A stretch of DNA of 14,170 bases from Spirochaetaceae bacterium (GTDB taxonomy: Bacteria; Spirochaetota; Spirochaetia; SZUA-6; Bin103), in contig JAPPNY010000228.1 of NCBI GenBank assembly GCA_028818385.1, positions 1 to 14,170 of the forward strand. Direction: 5' to 3'. Of the stretch, positions 1 to 6,943 are shown piece by piece. Each line of letters begins with the position of its first letter. Position 1 is the stretch's first letter. Below the pieces are notes generated by a model. It was not told the origin of the DNA, ran no database searches, and worked only from the letters and a program-made list of their open reading frames with translations. The position numbers and the translations under genes are program-made.

Positions 1-294
1 TCCTGCTCCGGTTGGCCGGCCGCTGGCGATCGGTGCTCGCCTTCATGTACGACTTTCGCGTACCGTTCACCAACAACCAGGCCGAACGAGACCTGCGCAT
101 GATGAAAGTTCAGCAGAAGATCTCAGGCACGTTCCGCAGCGCTGAAGGTGCAGCCGCCTTCTGCCGGACCAGAGCCTATATCTCCACGATCCGCAAGAAC
201 GGCGGCAACGTGCTCGACGCCCTCAGGTCCGTCTTCGAAGGCCGCCCCATGATCCCTCCCTGCCTCAGACCGTCCGCCACGGCTGAATAGTTAC
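1..294 (+). mobile_element. Right end of an IS66-family element (probable boundary near 294)
   Basis: The transposase stop lies in the string GAATAGTTAC, which ends at 294. IS66 elements usually begin GTAA and end TTAC, so the right terminus could be the TTAC at 291-294, with the stop codon inside the terminal repeat. The next 8 bases, GATGATTC (295-302), would then be one copy of the 8-bp target duplication typical of this family. This is inference: the left end is outside the window and no second copy of either sequence can be checked. Confidence 0.4.
3..290 (+). CDS. IS66-family transposase (TnpC), C-terminal part, cut by window edge
   Basis: This is the C-terminal end of a DDE-type IS66 transposase. 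The reading frame is open to the first base, so the gene starts outside the window. The visible part carries the characteristic block VPFTNNQAERDLRMMKVQQK followed by SGTFRS, then FCRTRAYISTIRKNG and a short tail ending ATAE. In IS66 transposases this block holds the last acidic catalytic residue (the Glu of NNQAERD) and the conserved C-terminal domain. The tail looks complete, with a TAG stop at 288-290, so the visible end is probably natural rather than a frameshift. The first in-frame start-like codon (TTG at 12) is not a real start. The next gene begins 16 bp downstream. Family assignment is confident; whether the element is intact cannot be judged. Confidence 0.9.
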   Translation: MLRLAGRWRSVLAFMYDFRVPFTNNQAERDLRMMKVQQKISGTFRSAEGAAAFCRTRAYISTIRKNGGNVLDALRSVFEGRPMIPPCLRPSATAE

Positions 295-295
295 G

Positions 296-308
296 ATGAT
301 TCTATCAT
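296..308 (+). promoter_or_regulatory. Short inverted repeat over the znuA start codon
   Basis: ATGAT-TCT-ATCAT is a perfect 5-bp inverted repeat with a 3-base centre, overlapping the first two bases of the znuA ATG. It lies where a Zur-type zinc repressor or a translation-blocking hairpin could act. It does not match the long Zur-box consensus well, and five paired bases can arise by chance, so the role is a weak inference. Confidence 0.2.
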
Positions 309-1320
309 GCACCCTCGGCTCGCCGTATTCGTACTGCTCTTCGCGCTGGTCGCCGCCGCGGCGATGGCTTCGGGCGAGGAGGAGACCGCTCCCGGAGCGA
401 TTCGCGTCGTCGCATCGATCAAGCCCGTGCACTCGCTGGTGAGCGCGATCATGGACGGCGTGGGAGAGCCGCACCTGATCATCCGCGGCGCCTCCTCCCC
501 GCACACCTTCAGCATGCGTCCGTCCGACGCCGAGGCGCTGGAGGACGCCGACGCCATCTTCCTGATCGACGAGCGCAAGGAGACGGCTCTGGCCGGGCCG
601 ATCGCCAACCTCGGAGACCGCGCGCTGGTCGTGCGGCTTTCCGGGGTGCCGGGGATCACCCTCTGGTCGCTGCGCGAGGGCGGGGCGTTCGAGATGCACA
701 CGCATGGCCATGGCGAGGACGACCACCACGACGAAGATGACGAGGACGCGCACGAGCACGACGAGGACGAGGGCGAGCACGGCGACCACGAGCATGGCGA
801 GTTCGACATGCACATCTGGCTCGACCCCGTGAACGCCGCGGTGATGGCGGAGGCGATCACCGACGCACTGTCAGAGGTCGATCCGGCGAATGCGGCCACC
901 TATCACGACAACGAGCATGACCTCATCCACGAGCTGGAGGACCTGGTCGAAGAGCTCGACGCCTCGCTCGCCCCGATCCGGGACAGGCCGTTCATCGTCC
1001 TGCACGACGCCTACCGCTACTTCGAGGACCGCTTCGGCCTGAACGCCGCCGGATCGATCACGGTCAACCCCGAGCGCGCGCCGGGAGTGCAGCGGGTCAC
1101 GGAGATCCGCGACCGCGTGCGGGAGCTGGAGGGCGTCTGCGTGTTCGCCGAGCCGCAGTTCGACCGGCGCATCGTCGACGTGGTCGTCGAAGGCACGCAG
1201 GCGCGCGCCGGGACCATCGATCCGCTGGGCGCGGACATCGACGACGGGCCGGAGCTCTACTTCAAGCTGATGCGGACCCTGGCGGCGTCGTTCAACGAGT
1301 GCCTGGGCGCGACCGGGTAA
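307..1320 (+). CDS. znuA: Zinc ABC transporter periplasmic substrate-binding protein ZnuA
   Basis: This binding protein delivers Zn2+ to a ZnuBC importer. It has 337 aa, beginning with a Sec signal peptide (hydrophobic residues about 5-21) and no lipobox Cys, so it is probably a free periplasmic protein. The mature part has the cluster A-I fold landmarks: VVASIKPVHSLVSAIM, SSPHTFSMRPSDA, DMHIWLDPVNA, VLHDAYRYFE and GTIDPLGADI. Expected zinc ligands are His66, His169, His233 and possibly Asp305. Residues 130-168 form the His/Asp/Glu-rich loop typical of ZnuA, thought to collect zinc. Cys279 (GVCVFAEPQF) and Cys332 match the disulfide pair of E. coli ZnuA. The ATG at 307 is the natural start before the signal peptide, but no clear ribosome-binding site precedes it. 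No znuB or znuC lies nearby; the gene is flanked by an IS66 end and, convergently after 3 bp, by ppk2. Confidence 0.93.
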   Translation: MHPRLAVFVLLFALVAAAAMASGEEETAPGAIRVVASIKPVHSLVSAIMDGVGEPHLIIRGASSPHTFSMRPSDAEALEDADAIFLIDERKETALAGPIANLGDRALVVRLSGVPGITLWSLREGGAFEMHTHGHGEDDHHDEDDEDAHEHDEDEGEHGDHEHGEFDMHIWLDPVNAAVMAEAITDALSEVDPANAATYHDNEHDLIHELEDLVEELDASLAPIRDRPFIVLHDAYRYFEDRFGLNAAGSITVNPERAPGVQRVTEIRDRVRELEGVCVFAEPQFDRRIVDVVVEGTQARAGTIDPLGADIDDGPELYFKLMRTLAASFNECLGATG

Positions 1321-1323
1321 GCG

Positions 1324-2094
1324 TCAGAAGACGTCCGGGACGAAGCGCTGGCTGTCGATCGGCGGCCGGTCCGGATCGGGATCGATCTGCCGCTCCGGCA
1401 GCTCGACGGTGGCCGGCGACTCGTAGCGGTACGGAAAGAGGCTCAGCAGGTGGTGGATGCAGTTGAGCCGCGCACGCCGCTTGCTGTCCGACCTGACCAC
1501 GTACCATGGGCACGCGTCGGTGTCGGTGTAAGCCATCATCCGGTCCTTGGCATGGGAGTAGTCGTCCCACTTGACGTATGACTGCAGGTCCATGTCGCTG
1601 AACTTCCAGCGCTTCACCTGACTGTCGAGCCGCCGTTGGAAACGGCGAGCCTGCACGTCGGGACCGACCGAGAACCAGTACTTGACCAGGTCGATGCCGT
1701 CGCGGACCAGCATGTTCTCGAACTCCGGGCAGGAGCGGAGGAACTCCTGGTATTGCTGTTCCGTGCAGAACCCCATCACCCGTTCCACGCCGGCCCGGTT
1801 GTACCAGCTCCGGTCGAACAGGACGACCTCGCCCGCTGACGGCAGGTGCGCGGCGTAGCGCTGGAAGTACCACTGCGTGCGCTCGCGCTCGGTCGGCTTG
1901 GCCAGCGCCGCGACCCGGCAGACGCGCGGGTTCAGCGACTCGGTGATGCGCGTGATGGCGCTGCCCTTGCCCGCGGCGTCGCGCCCCTCGAAGACCACCA
2001 CCACGCGCCGCTGCTGCTGCACGACCCACTCCTGCAGCTTGAACAGCTCCGCCTGCAGCCGCCGCAGCTCCTTCTGATACTTCGCGCGTTTCAT
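1324..2094 (-). CDS. ppk2: Polyphosphate kinase 2, class I type
   Basis: PPK2 enzymes transfer phosphate between inorganic polyphosphate and nucleotides; the class I group mainly makes ATP or GTP from the diphosphates. The 256-aa protein is one kinase-like domain of about the family's usual single-domain length. Visible motifs are Walker A FEGRDAAGKGSAI (35-47, Lys43), Walker B VVLFDRSWYNRAGVERVMGF (90-109, Asp94) and the lid segment RRFQRRLDSQVKRWKFSDMD (150-169). They also include WDDYSHAKD and the PWYVVRSDSKRRARLNCI block near 196-213. The ATG at 2094 overlaps the stop of the upstream ABC gene as ATGA. It is preceded by GGAAGG seven bases away, which decides this start over the much longer open frame upstream. 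The protein is presumably cytoplasmic. Neighbours suggest co-expression with the exporter; a direct functional link is unproven. Confidence 0.95.
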   Translation of the reverse strand: MKRAKYQKELRRLQAELFKLQEWVVQQQRRVVVVFEGRDAAGKGSAITRITESLNPRVCRVAALAKPTERERTQWYFQRYAAHLPSAGEVVLFDRSWYNRAGVERVMGFCTEQQYQEFLRSCPEFENMLVRDGIDLVKYWFSVGPDVQARRFQRRLDSQVKRWKFSDMDLQSYVKWDDYSHAKDRMMAYTDTDACPWYVVRSDSKRRARLNCIHHLLSLFPYRYESPATVELPERQIDPDPDRPPIDSQRFVPDVF

Positions 2095-3932
2095 CGGGCT
2101 GCCTTCCGGCCGGCACTGAACTGGCTGCGGTAGAGGTCGCGGTAGAGCCCCCGCCGGCGGGCCAGCTCCTGGTGGGTCCCCTGCTGGACGATGCGGCCGT
2201 CGTCGATCACGGCGATCAGGTCGGCCGCCTGCACGGTGCTCAACCGGTGGGCGACCACGATGCTGGTCCGGTCGCTGAGCAGTTCTTCCAGGCCCTGCTG
2301 GATCAGCCGCTCGGTACGCGTGTCGATGTTGGCGGTCGCCTCGTCGAGCATCAGGATGCGCGGGTCGGCGATCAGCGCCCGCGCGATGGCCAGAAGCTGC
2401 TGCTGGCCGCGGCTCAGGTTGCGCGCGCCCTCGGTGAGGACGGTGTCGTACCCGTCCGGCAGCCCGCGAATGAATCCGTCGGCCCGCGCCCGTTCCGCCG
2501 CTTCCCGTACCTCGGCGTCGGTGGCCGGCAGGCGCCCGTAGCGGATGTTGTCCGCGATGGTCCCGGCGAACAGGTACGGCTCCTGCGTCACCACCCCCAG
2601 CACCTGCCGCACCTGGCTGCGCAGCAGATCCGCGACGTCCTGGCCGTCGAGCAGGATGCGACCGGCGGTCGGGTCGTAGAGCCGCTGCACGAGCGCCAGG
2701 ATGGTCGTCTTGCCGGCGCCGGTGGGTCCCACCAGCGCGGCCATCGTCCCCGCCTCCACCGTCAGGTCGACGTCGCGGAGGACCGGCGTGTCCGGCACGT
2801 AGGCGAACGACACGCCGCGCAGCTCCACCCGCCCGGGGCCTTCGGGCAGTGCGGCAGGCGCCGCCGGCTCGGCGGCGATGCGCTCGTCGTCCAGCAGCTC
2901 GAAGATGCGCTCCATGCCGGCGATCCCGGACTGGATGTTCGCCCACAGGGCCGAGATGGAGCGCATCGGCATGAAGAAGCGGCGCACGTACTGGATGAAC
3001 GCCACCAGCACGCCGATCGTGACCAGGTCGCGCACCGCCAGGAAGCCTCCCCAGAGCAGCACCACGGCGATGGCGACCACCGCCAGCACGTCCAGCGTCG
3101 GCGCGAACGCCGCGGTGATCGTCTCCGCGCTGACGTTGGCGTCCCGGTTGGCGGCATTGGCGCGCCGGAACGCGCCGGCGTTGTCCCGTTCGCGGCCGAA
3201 CGCCTGGATCTCGCGGACGCCCGTGATGTTGCGCTCCAGGTGGGAGCTCACCACCCCCATCGTCTGCCGGGTGCGCCGGAAGGCCACGCGAGCCTTGCGC
3301 GAGAAGTACCAGGTGAACCACACCATCACCGGCAGCACGGTGAAGCTCACCGCGGCCATGCGCCAGTTCAGCGCCACCATCGCCACCAGGATGCCGACCA
3401 CCTGCAGGAAGCTCTGCAGCATGCGGATCGCACCCATGCGCAACACGCGGTCGATGACGCTGGTGTCGTTGGCCATGCGCGACACCAGGTCACCTGCCTG
3501 GATCGCGTCGAAGTAGCTCAGCGACAGCCGCTGCACCGTGGCGAACACGTCGCGCCGGATGTTCGCCAGGATTCCCTGGCCGATGCCCACCATCTGCCAG
3601 CGCGCCACGGCGTTGAACGCCCAGCCCACCACGAACAACCCCAGCGCGATCACCATCGCAACGGCGACGCCGCGGCGGGCCTCCGGCAGCGGCAGGCCGC
3701 CGTCCAGGAAGGCGACCATGCGGTCGACCGCCACCTGCAGCATGCGCGGCGCGTAGGAGGTGAGCACCACCTCCACGACGACCATCAGGACGATGCCCGT
3801 GATCGGCAGGCGAAAACCGGTGAGATACTGGCTGAACCGCCGCAGCGTGCCCCGCCGGTCGCCGGCCTTCTGCAGCTCGGCGCCGATCTGCATCGCTCCC
3901 CCGGATCCGGTGAACCCTCCGCCGATCATCAT
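2091..3932 (-). CDS. ABC exporter half-transporter, catalytic subunit (BmrD/TM288-like)
   Basis: This is the second half of a type IV (B-family) ABC exporter, with a six-helix transmembrane domain (about residues 35-320) fused to a nucleotide-binding domain (about 355-600). The NBD has Walker A GPTGAGKTT (Lys408), Q-loop VVTQEPYLFAG, Walker B RILMLDEATANID with catalytic Glu531, and switch His562 (VVAHRLST). The signature is LSRGQ (506-510) instead of LSGGQ, preceded by TEGARN. This resembles the consensus-site subunit of heterodimeric exporters such as TM288 or BmrD. It overlaps the upstream half-transporter by 4 bp (ATGA) and ppk2 downstream in the same way, so the three form a tight operon. 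The start is uncertain: ATG at 3932 gives 613 aa, ATG at 3929 is next, and ATG at 3893 behind GGGGGAG gives 600 aa. Substrate unknown; lipids, drugs or peptides are all possible. Confidence 0.9.
   Translation of the reverse strand: MMIGGGFTGSGGAMQIGAELQKAGDRRGTLRRFSQYLTGFRLPITGIVLMVVVEVVLTSYAPRMLQVAVDRMVAFLDGGLPLPEARRGVAVAMVIALGLFVVGWAFNAVARWQMVGIGQGILANIRRDVFATVQRLSLSYFDAIQAGDLVSRMANDTSVIDRVLRMGAIRMLQSFLQVVGILVAMVALNWRMAAVSFTVLPVMVWFTWYFSRKARVAFRRTRQTMGVVSSHLERNITGVREIQAFGRERDNAGAFRRANAANRDANVSAETITAAFAPTLDVLAVVAIAVVLLWGGFLAVRDLVTIGVLVAFIQYVRRFFMPMRSISALWANIQSGIAGMERIFELLDDERIAAEPAAPAALPEGPGRVELRGVSFAYVPDTPVLRDVDLTVEAGTMAALVGPTGAGKTTILALVQRLYDPTAGRILLDGQDVADLLRSQVRQVLGVVTQEPYLFAGTIADNIRYGRLPATDAEVREAAERARADGFIRGLPDGYDTVLTEGARNLSRGQQQLLAIARALIADPRILMLDEATANIDTRTERLIQQGLEELLSDRTSIVVAHRLSTVQAADLIAVIDDGRIVQQGTHQELARRRGLYRDLYRSQFSAGRKAAR
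2102..2107 (-). promoter_or_regulatory. Ribosome-binding site of ppk2
   Basis: GGAAGG on the minus strand sits 7 bases before the ppk2 ATG, inside the last codons of the upstream exporter gene. It supports the start at 2094 and, with the ATGA overlap, translational coupling. Confidence 0.6.
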
Positions 3933-5749
3933 GTGCCTGCCGGCGCTTCCACGTCGTCGACGAGCTGTGAGGCGCAGATCTCCACGTACAGGGGACTCTC
4001 CTCCTGCAGCGCGTCGTGGGTGCCGAGGGCGGCGATGCGGCCCTGGTCGAGCACGACGATCAGGTCCGCCTCGCGCACGCTCGAGATGCGCTGGGCGATG
4101 ACGAACGACAGGCGGTTGCGGCGCAGTTCCGACATGCGTTCCCGGATCGCCGACTCGGTGGCGAAGTCGACGCTGGAGGTGGAGTCGTCCAGGATCAGGA
4201 TGCGAGGGTCGACCAGCAGGGCGCGGGCGATGGCGATGCGCTGCCGCTGGCCGCCGGACAGCCTGATGCCCCGCTCGCCGACGACGGCGTCGTAGCCGTC
4301 CGGCAACTCGGTGATGAACTCGTGCGCGGCCGCGGCGCGGGCGGCGGCTTCGATGTCGGCGTCGGTGGCGTCCGGCTGCCCGTAACTGATGTTGTGGCGG
4401 ACGCTGCCGCCCAGCAGCTTGGCGTCCTGCAGGACGATGCCGATCTGCCTGCGCAGCGACTCGATCTGCACCGCGCGCACGTCCGTGCCGTCGATCCGTA
4501 CGCTGCCCTCCGAGACGTCGTAGAACCGCGGGACCAAGCCCACCAGCGAGCTCTTTCCCGATCCGGTGCCGCCAAGCAGCGCGATCGTCTGGCCCGGCGT
4601 GGTGGAGAACGACACGTCCTGAAGCGCGTACGCCCCGGTGCGCGTGTAGCGAAAGCCGACGCGGTCGAAGGTCACGAAGCCGTCCACCCGCCGCAGCGGC
4701 ACGGCGTCCGGGGCATCCTTGACCTCGACGGCCGTGTCCAGGATCTCCAGGATGCGCTCCGCGCCCGCCGACGCCTGAGCGATCGCCATCATGATCTGCC
4801 CGAGCAGGGTCACCGGCATCATCGCCAGCAGCAGATAGCTCTGCAGCGCGACCAGCTCTCCGATCGAGAGCTGGCCCCCCAGCACCTCCATGCCGCCGGC
4901 CCAGGAGACGACGATCGTGCCGAAGTTCGGGATCGCGAACACCAGGGGGATGGACAGGGCGAAGATGCGGCCGGCCTTGAGGTTGAGCTCCCGCACCTCG
5001 TCGTTCTCCGCGGCGAAGAGCTCGGTCTCGTGCGGTTCGCGGGCGAAGGCGCGGACCACGCGTATGCCCACGATGTTGTGCTCCAGGCGCCCGTTGAGGA
5101 CGGCCAGCCGATCCTGCGCCAGCCGGAACAGCGGCCGCCCCACCCTGCCCATGACCAGGAACAGTGCTCCCACCCCGCACAGGATCGGGATGAACACGGC
5201 GAGCAGCCGCGCATTGGTGGCGATGATGAACGCTACGCTGCCGGCCAGCAGCACGACGGCGTTGACGATGTGCAGCAGTCCGGCGCCGATGAACTGCTGC
5301 ACCAGGTCGACGTCGCTGGTCGACCGCGTCAGGAGCTGTCCGGTCTCCGCCTGGTCGTGGAAGCTGAATGACAGTCCCTGGATCTTGTCGTTGAGGGCGT
5401 TGCGGATGTCGAACGCCGCGCCCTGCGAGATCTGCGCGGCGCGCCGCTGCTGCAGGTAGGTGAAGAAGGCGCGGGCGAGCGCCAGCGCGACGACCAGGAG
5501 CGCCCCGATCCAGACGACGTTGAAGTCGCCACCCAGGATGCCGCGGTCGACCACCCGCTGCGTCACGAGCGGCACCGCCAGGTTGCCGGCCGAGCTGACC
5601 AGCAGCGCGAAGGTCGCCACGGTGATCGCCCAGCGGTACGGGCGCAGGAAGCGCAGACAGCGGGCGAGCGCGCGCGGCGAACCCTTCGTCGCCTGACCGG
5701 CGCCGCCCTGCCCTTCGCCCCGCGGTGTCACCGCGGGCAAGCCTATCAC
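3929..5749 (-). CDS. ABC exporter half-transporter, degenerate-site subunit (BmrC/TM287-like)
   Basis: This is the first half of the heterodimeric exporter: 606 aa with an N-terminal six-helix membrane domain (about 40-320) and a C-terminal NBD (about 350-590). Walker A is GGTGSGKSS (Lys399), the Q-loop is VLQDAKLLGG and the signature is a perfect LSGGQ (497-501). Walker B reads ILILDDSTSSVD, with Asp522 where the catalytic Glu should be, and the switch residue is Gln553 (VIAQRISS) rather than His. Both changes are the hallmark of the degenerate site in TM287/288- and BmrCD-type exporters, in which only the partner's site hydrolyses ATP efficiently. The start is a GTG at 5749 with no good ribosome-binding site; GTG at codon 7 is an alternative. 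The gene stops inside the start of the partner gene (ATGA). A 66-bp gap separates it from the aminotransferase gene upstream. Confidence 0.9.
   Translation of the reverse strand: MIGLPAVTPRGEGQGGAGQATKGSPRALARCLRFLRPYRWAITVATFALLVSSAGNLAVPLVTQRVVDRGILGGDFNVVWIGALLVVALALARAFFTYLQQRRAAQISQGAAFDIRNALNDKIQGLSFSFHDQAETGQLLTRSTSDVDLVQQFIGAGLLHIVNAVVLLAGSVAFIIATNARLLAVFIPILCGVGALFLVMGRVGRPLFRLAQDRLAVLNGRLEHNIVGIRVVRAFAREPHETELFAAENDEVRELNLKAGRIFALSIPLVFAIPNFGTIVVSWAGGMEVLGGQLSIGELVALQSYLLLAMMPVTLLGQIMMAIAQASAGAERILEILDTAVEVKDAPDAVPLRRVDGFVTFDRVGFRYTRTGAYALQDVSFSTTPGQTIALLGGTGSGKSSLVGLVPRFYDVSEGSVRIDGTDVRAVQIESLRRQIGIVLQDAKLLGGSVRHNISYGQPDATDADIEAAARAAAAHEFITELPDGYDAVVGERGIRLSGGQRQRIAIARALLVDPRILILDDSTSSVDFATESAIRERMSELRRNRLSFVIAQRISSVREADLIVVLDQGRIAALGTHDALQEESPLYVEICASQLVDDVEAPAGT
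5719..5737. repeat. Perfect inverted repeat at the 5' end of the exporter operon
   Basis: CCCGCGGTG-T-CACCGCGGG has two 9-bp arms around one central base. It lies in codons 5-11 of the first exporter gene, just after its GTG start. The near-absent spacer looks more like a protein-binding dyad than an RNA hairpin. It overlaps coding sequence and the region is very GC-rich, so chance cannot be excluded. Confidence 0.35.
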
Positions 5750-5815
5750 GGCCGGTGTTCGCCTGATCGTCGGTTCTTTCGTTTCTCCCGCGTGTGCTCC
5801 CGCGGGTCGCTGTCG

Positions 5816-6934
5816 TCAGCCGCGCAGGGACCGGTCGGCGTCGGCGAGCGCGGCGCCCAGCACCTCGGCCAGCACGGCGCGCTCGTCCGGCCGGCCCACC
5901 GTGACGCGCACGGTGCGGTCGAGCGGCGGCGCCTTCGCCTTGCGCACGAACACGCCGTGGCGGATCAGCGCATCGAGCAGCGCGTCGGCGCGGGCCGCCG
6001 ATCCGGTGTCGAAGTTGACGAAGTTCGTTCCGGACGGGAGGGCGGCAAGGCCGTGATCGGCGGCGATCCGCGCGTAATCCCGGCGGCCGGCCTCAACGGC
6101 CGCGACCACGCCGGCGATGAAGTCCGGGTCGCCCAGCGATGCCAGAGCGACTTCCTGGGCGATGCGGTTCATCCCGTAGTGGTGGCGGATCTTCTCGAAC
6201 CCCTGCCACGCCTCCGCGGTGCAGATCGCGTAGCCGACGCGGCCGCCGGCCATGCCGTGCGCCTTGGAGAAGGTGCGCAGGCGCATCACGTTGGGACCGG
6301 GCAGCCCGGCGGCCGGGATGGCCTCCGCAGGTGCGAACTCCGCGTACGCCTCGTCCAGGAGCAGCACGACGCCGGGGGGTAGCCGCTCGATGAGCCGCCC
6401 CACGTCGGCCGCCTCGCGCCACGTGCCGGCCGGGTTGTCGGGGTTGGCCACGTACAGCAGCGTGGCGTCGTGGGCGAGGGCGGACTCCAGCAGGCCGTCC
6501 AGGTCGACCCGGTCGTCGCGGTAAGGAACGGTGATCAGCCGGGCGCCGTAGCCGGCGACGTGGAAGGCGAAGGTGGGATAGGAGCCCGCGGTCATCACCG
6601 CCGCCCGCTCTGCGGCGAACGCGCGCACGGCCAGCCCGAGCAGGTCGTCGATGCCGATGGCGATGGCGATGTTGTCGGGCGCCACCCCGTTCGCGGCGGC
6701 CAGCGCCGCGCGCAGTTCGTGGTTCTCCGGGTCCGCGTACCAGGACATCCGTCCCAGCGCGGCGATGCCGGCCCGGTGCGCGACCGGCGAGATCCCGAAC
6801 GCGCTCTCGTTCGCTCCCAAGCGGGCCCGGAACGGCCCTCCCCGCTCGCGTTCGAGAGCCTCCGGTCCCACGAACGGCACCAGCGGCGGCAACGCGGCGA
6901 GGATCGGCGTGTACGGCAGCCGTGGATCAGCCAC
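5816..6934 (-). CDS. HisC-like PLP-dependent aminotransferase (class I/II fold)
   Basis: This is a pyridoxal-phosphate aminotransferase of the histidinol-phosphate aminotransferase family: 372 aa, close to the family's usual length. Landmarks are the substrate-contacting LGANESAFG (39-47), WYADPENHELRAAL (65-78), YVANPDNPAGTW (161-172), LLLDEAYAEF (191-200) and the PLP Schiff-base lysine in TFSKAHGMAGGRVGYA (Lys224, Arg232). No other his gene is nearby. The N-terminal block VPFVGPEALERERG matches a paralogous group often annotated only as a PLP aminotransferase, so I do not assign the hisC symbol; the amino donor and acceptor are unknown. The start is GTG at 6934, ten bases inside from the desaturase stop, with a weak ribosome-binding site. 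It is probably cotranscribed with the desaturase. The downstream exporter genes follow after 66 bp. Confidence 0.85.
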   Translation of the reverse strand: MADPRLPYTPILAALPPLVPFVGPEALERERGGPFRARLGANESAFGISPVAHRAGIAALGRMSWYADPENHELRAALAAANGVAPDNIAIAIGIDDLLGLAVRAFAAERAAVMTAGSYPTFAFHVAGYGARLITVPYRDDRVDLDGLLESALAHDATLLYVANPDNPAGTWREAADVGRLIERLPPGVVLLLDEAYAEFAPAEAIPAAGLPGPNVMRLRTFSKAHGMAGGRVGYAICTAEAWQGFEKIRHHYGMNRIAQEVALASLGDPDFIAGVVAAVEAGRRDYARIAADHGLAALPSGTNFVNFDTGSAARADALLDALIRHGVFVRKAKAPPLDRTVRVTVGRPDERAVLAEVLGAALADADRSLRG

Positions 6935-6943
6935 GTCTCTGGG

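Noticed and set aside
696..812. Simple repeat in the znuA His/Asp/Glu stretch as a separate repeat element
   Set aside because: The Asp/Glu/His codon runs are explained by the functional histidine-rich loop normal for ZnuA.
265..899. Two minus-strand open frames opposite znuA
   Set aside because: They are Val- or Ser-rich complements of the signal peptide and the His/Asp-rich loop; the plus-strand frame has the complete ZnuA motif set.
2095..3321. Long N-terminal extension of ppk2 (665-codon frame)
   Set aside because: It overlaps the second exporter gene in a different frame and is shadow sequence; the GGAAGG site and ATGA overlap fix the start at 2094.
2172..4295. A 707-codon open frame on the plus strand opposite both exporter genes
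   Set aside because: The translation is rich in His, Gln, Arg, Asp and Gly with no domain pattern. It is the antisense shadow of two well-supported ABC genes in GC-rich DNA.
3933..5180. Long N-terminal extension of the second exporter gene (1029-codon frame)
   Set aside because: The extension lies in another frame of the first exporter gene and reads as Arg/Gly/Ala-rich shadow; the protein proper begins at 3932 or 3893.
5787..5806. Intrinsic terminator after the aminotransferase gene
   Set aside because: A 6-bp stem with an 8-base loop is possible, but on the transcribed (minus) strand it is followed by an A-rich stretch, not a U-run; the T-rich run is on the wrong side.
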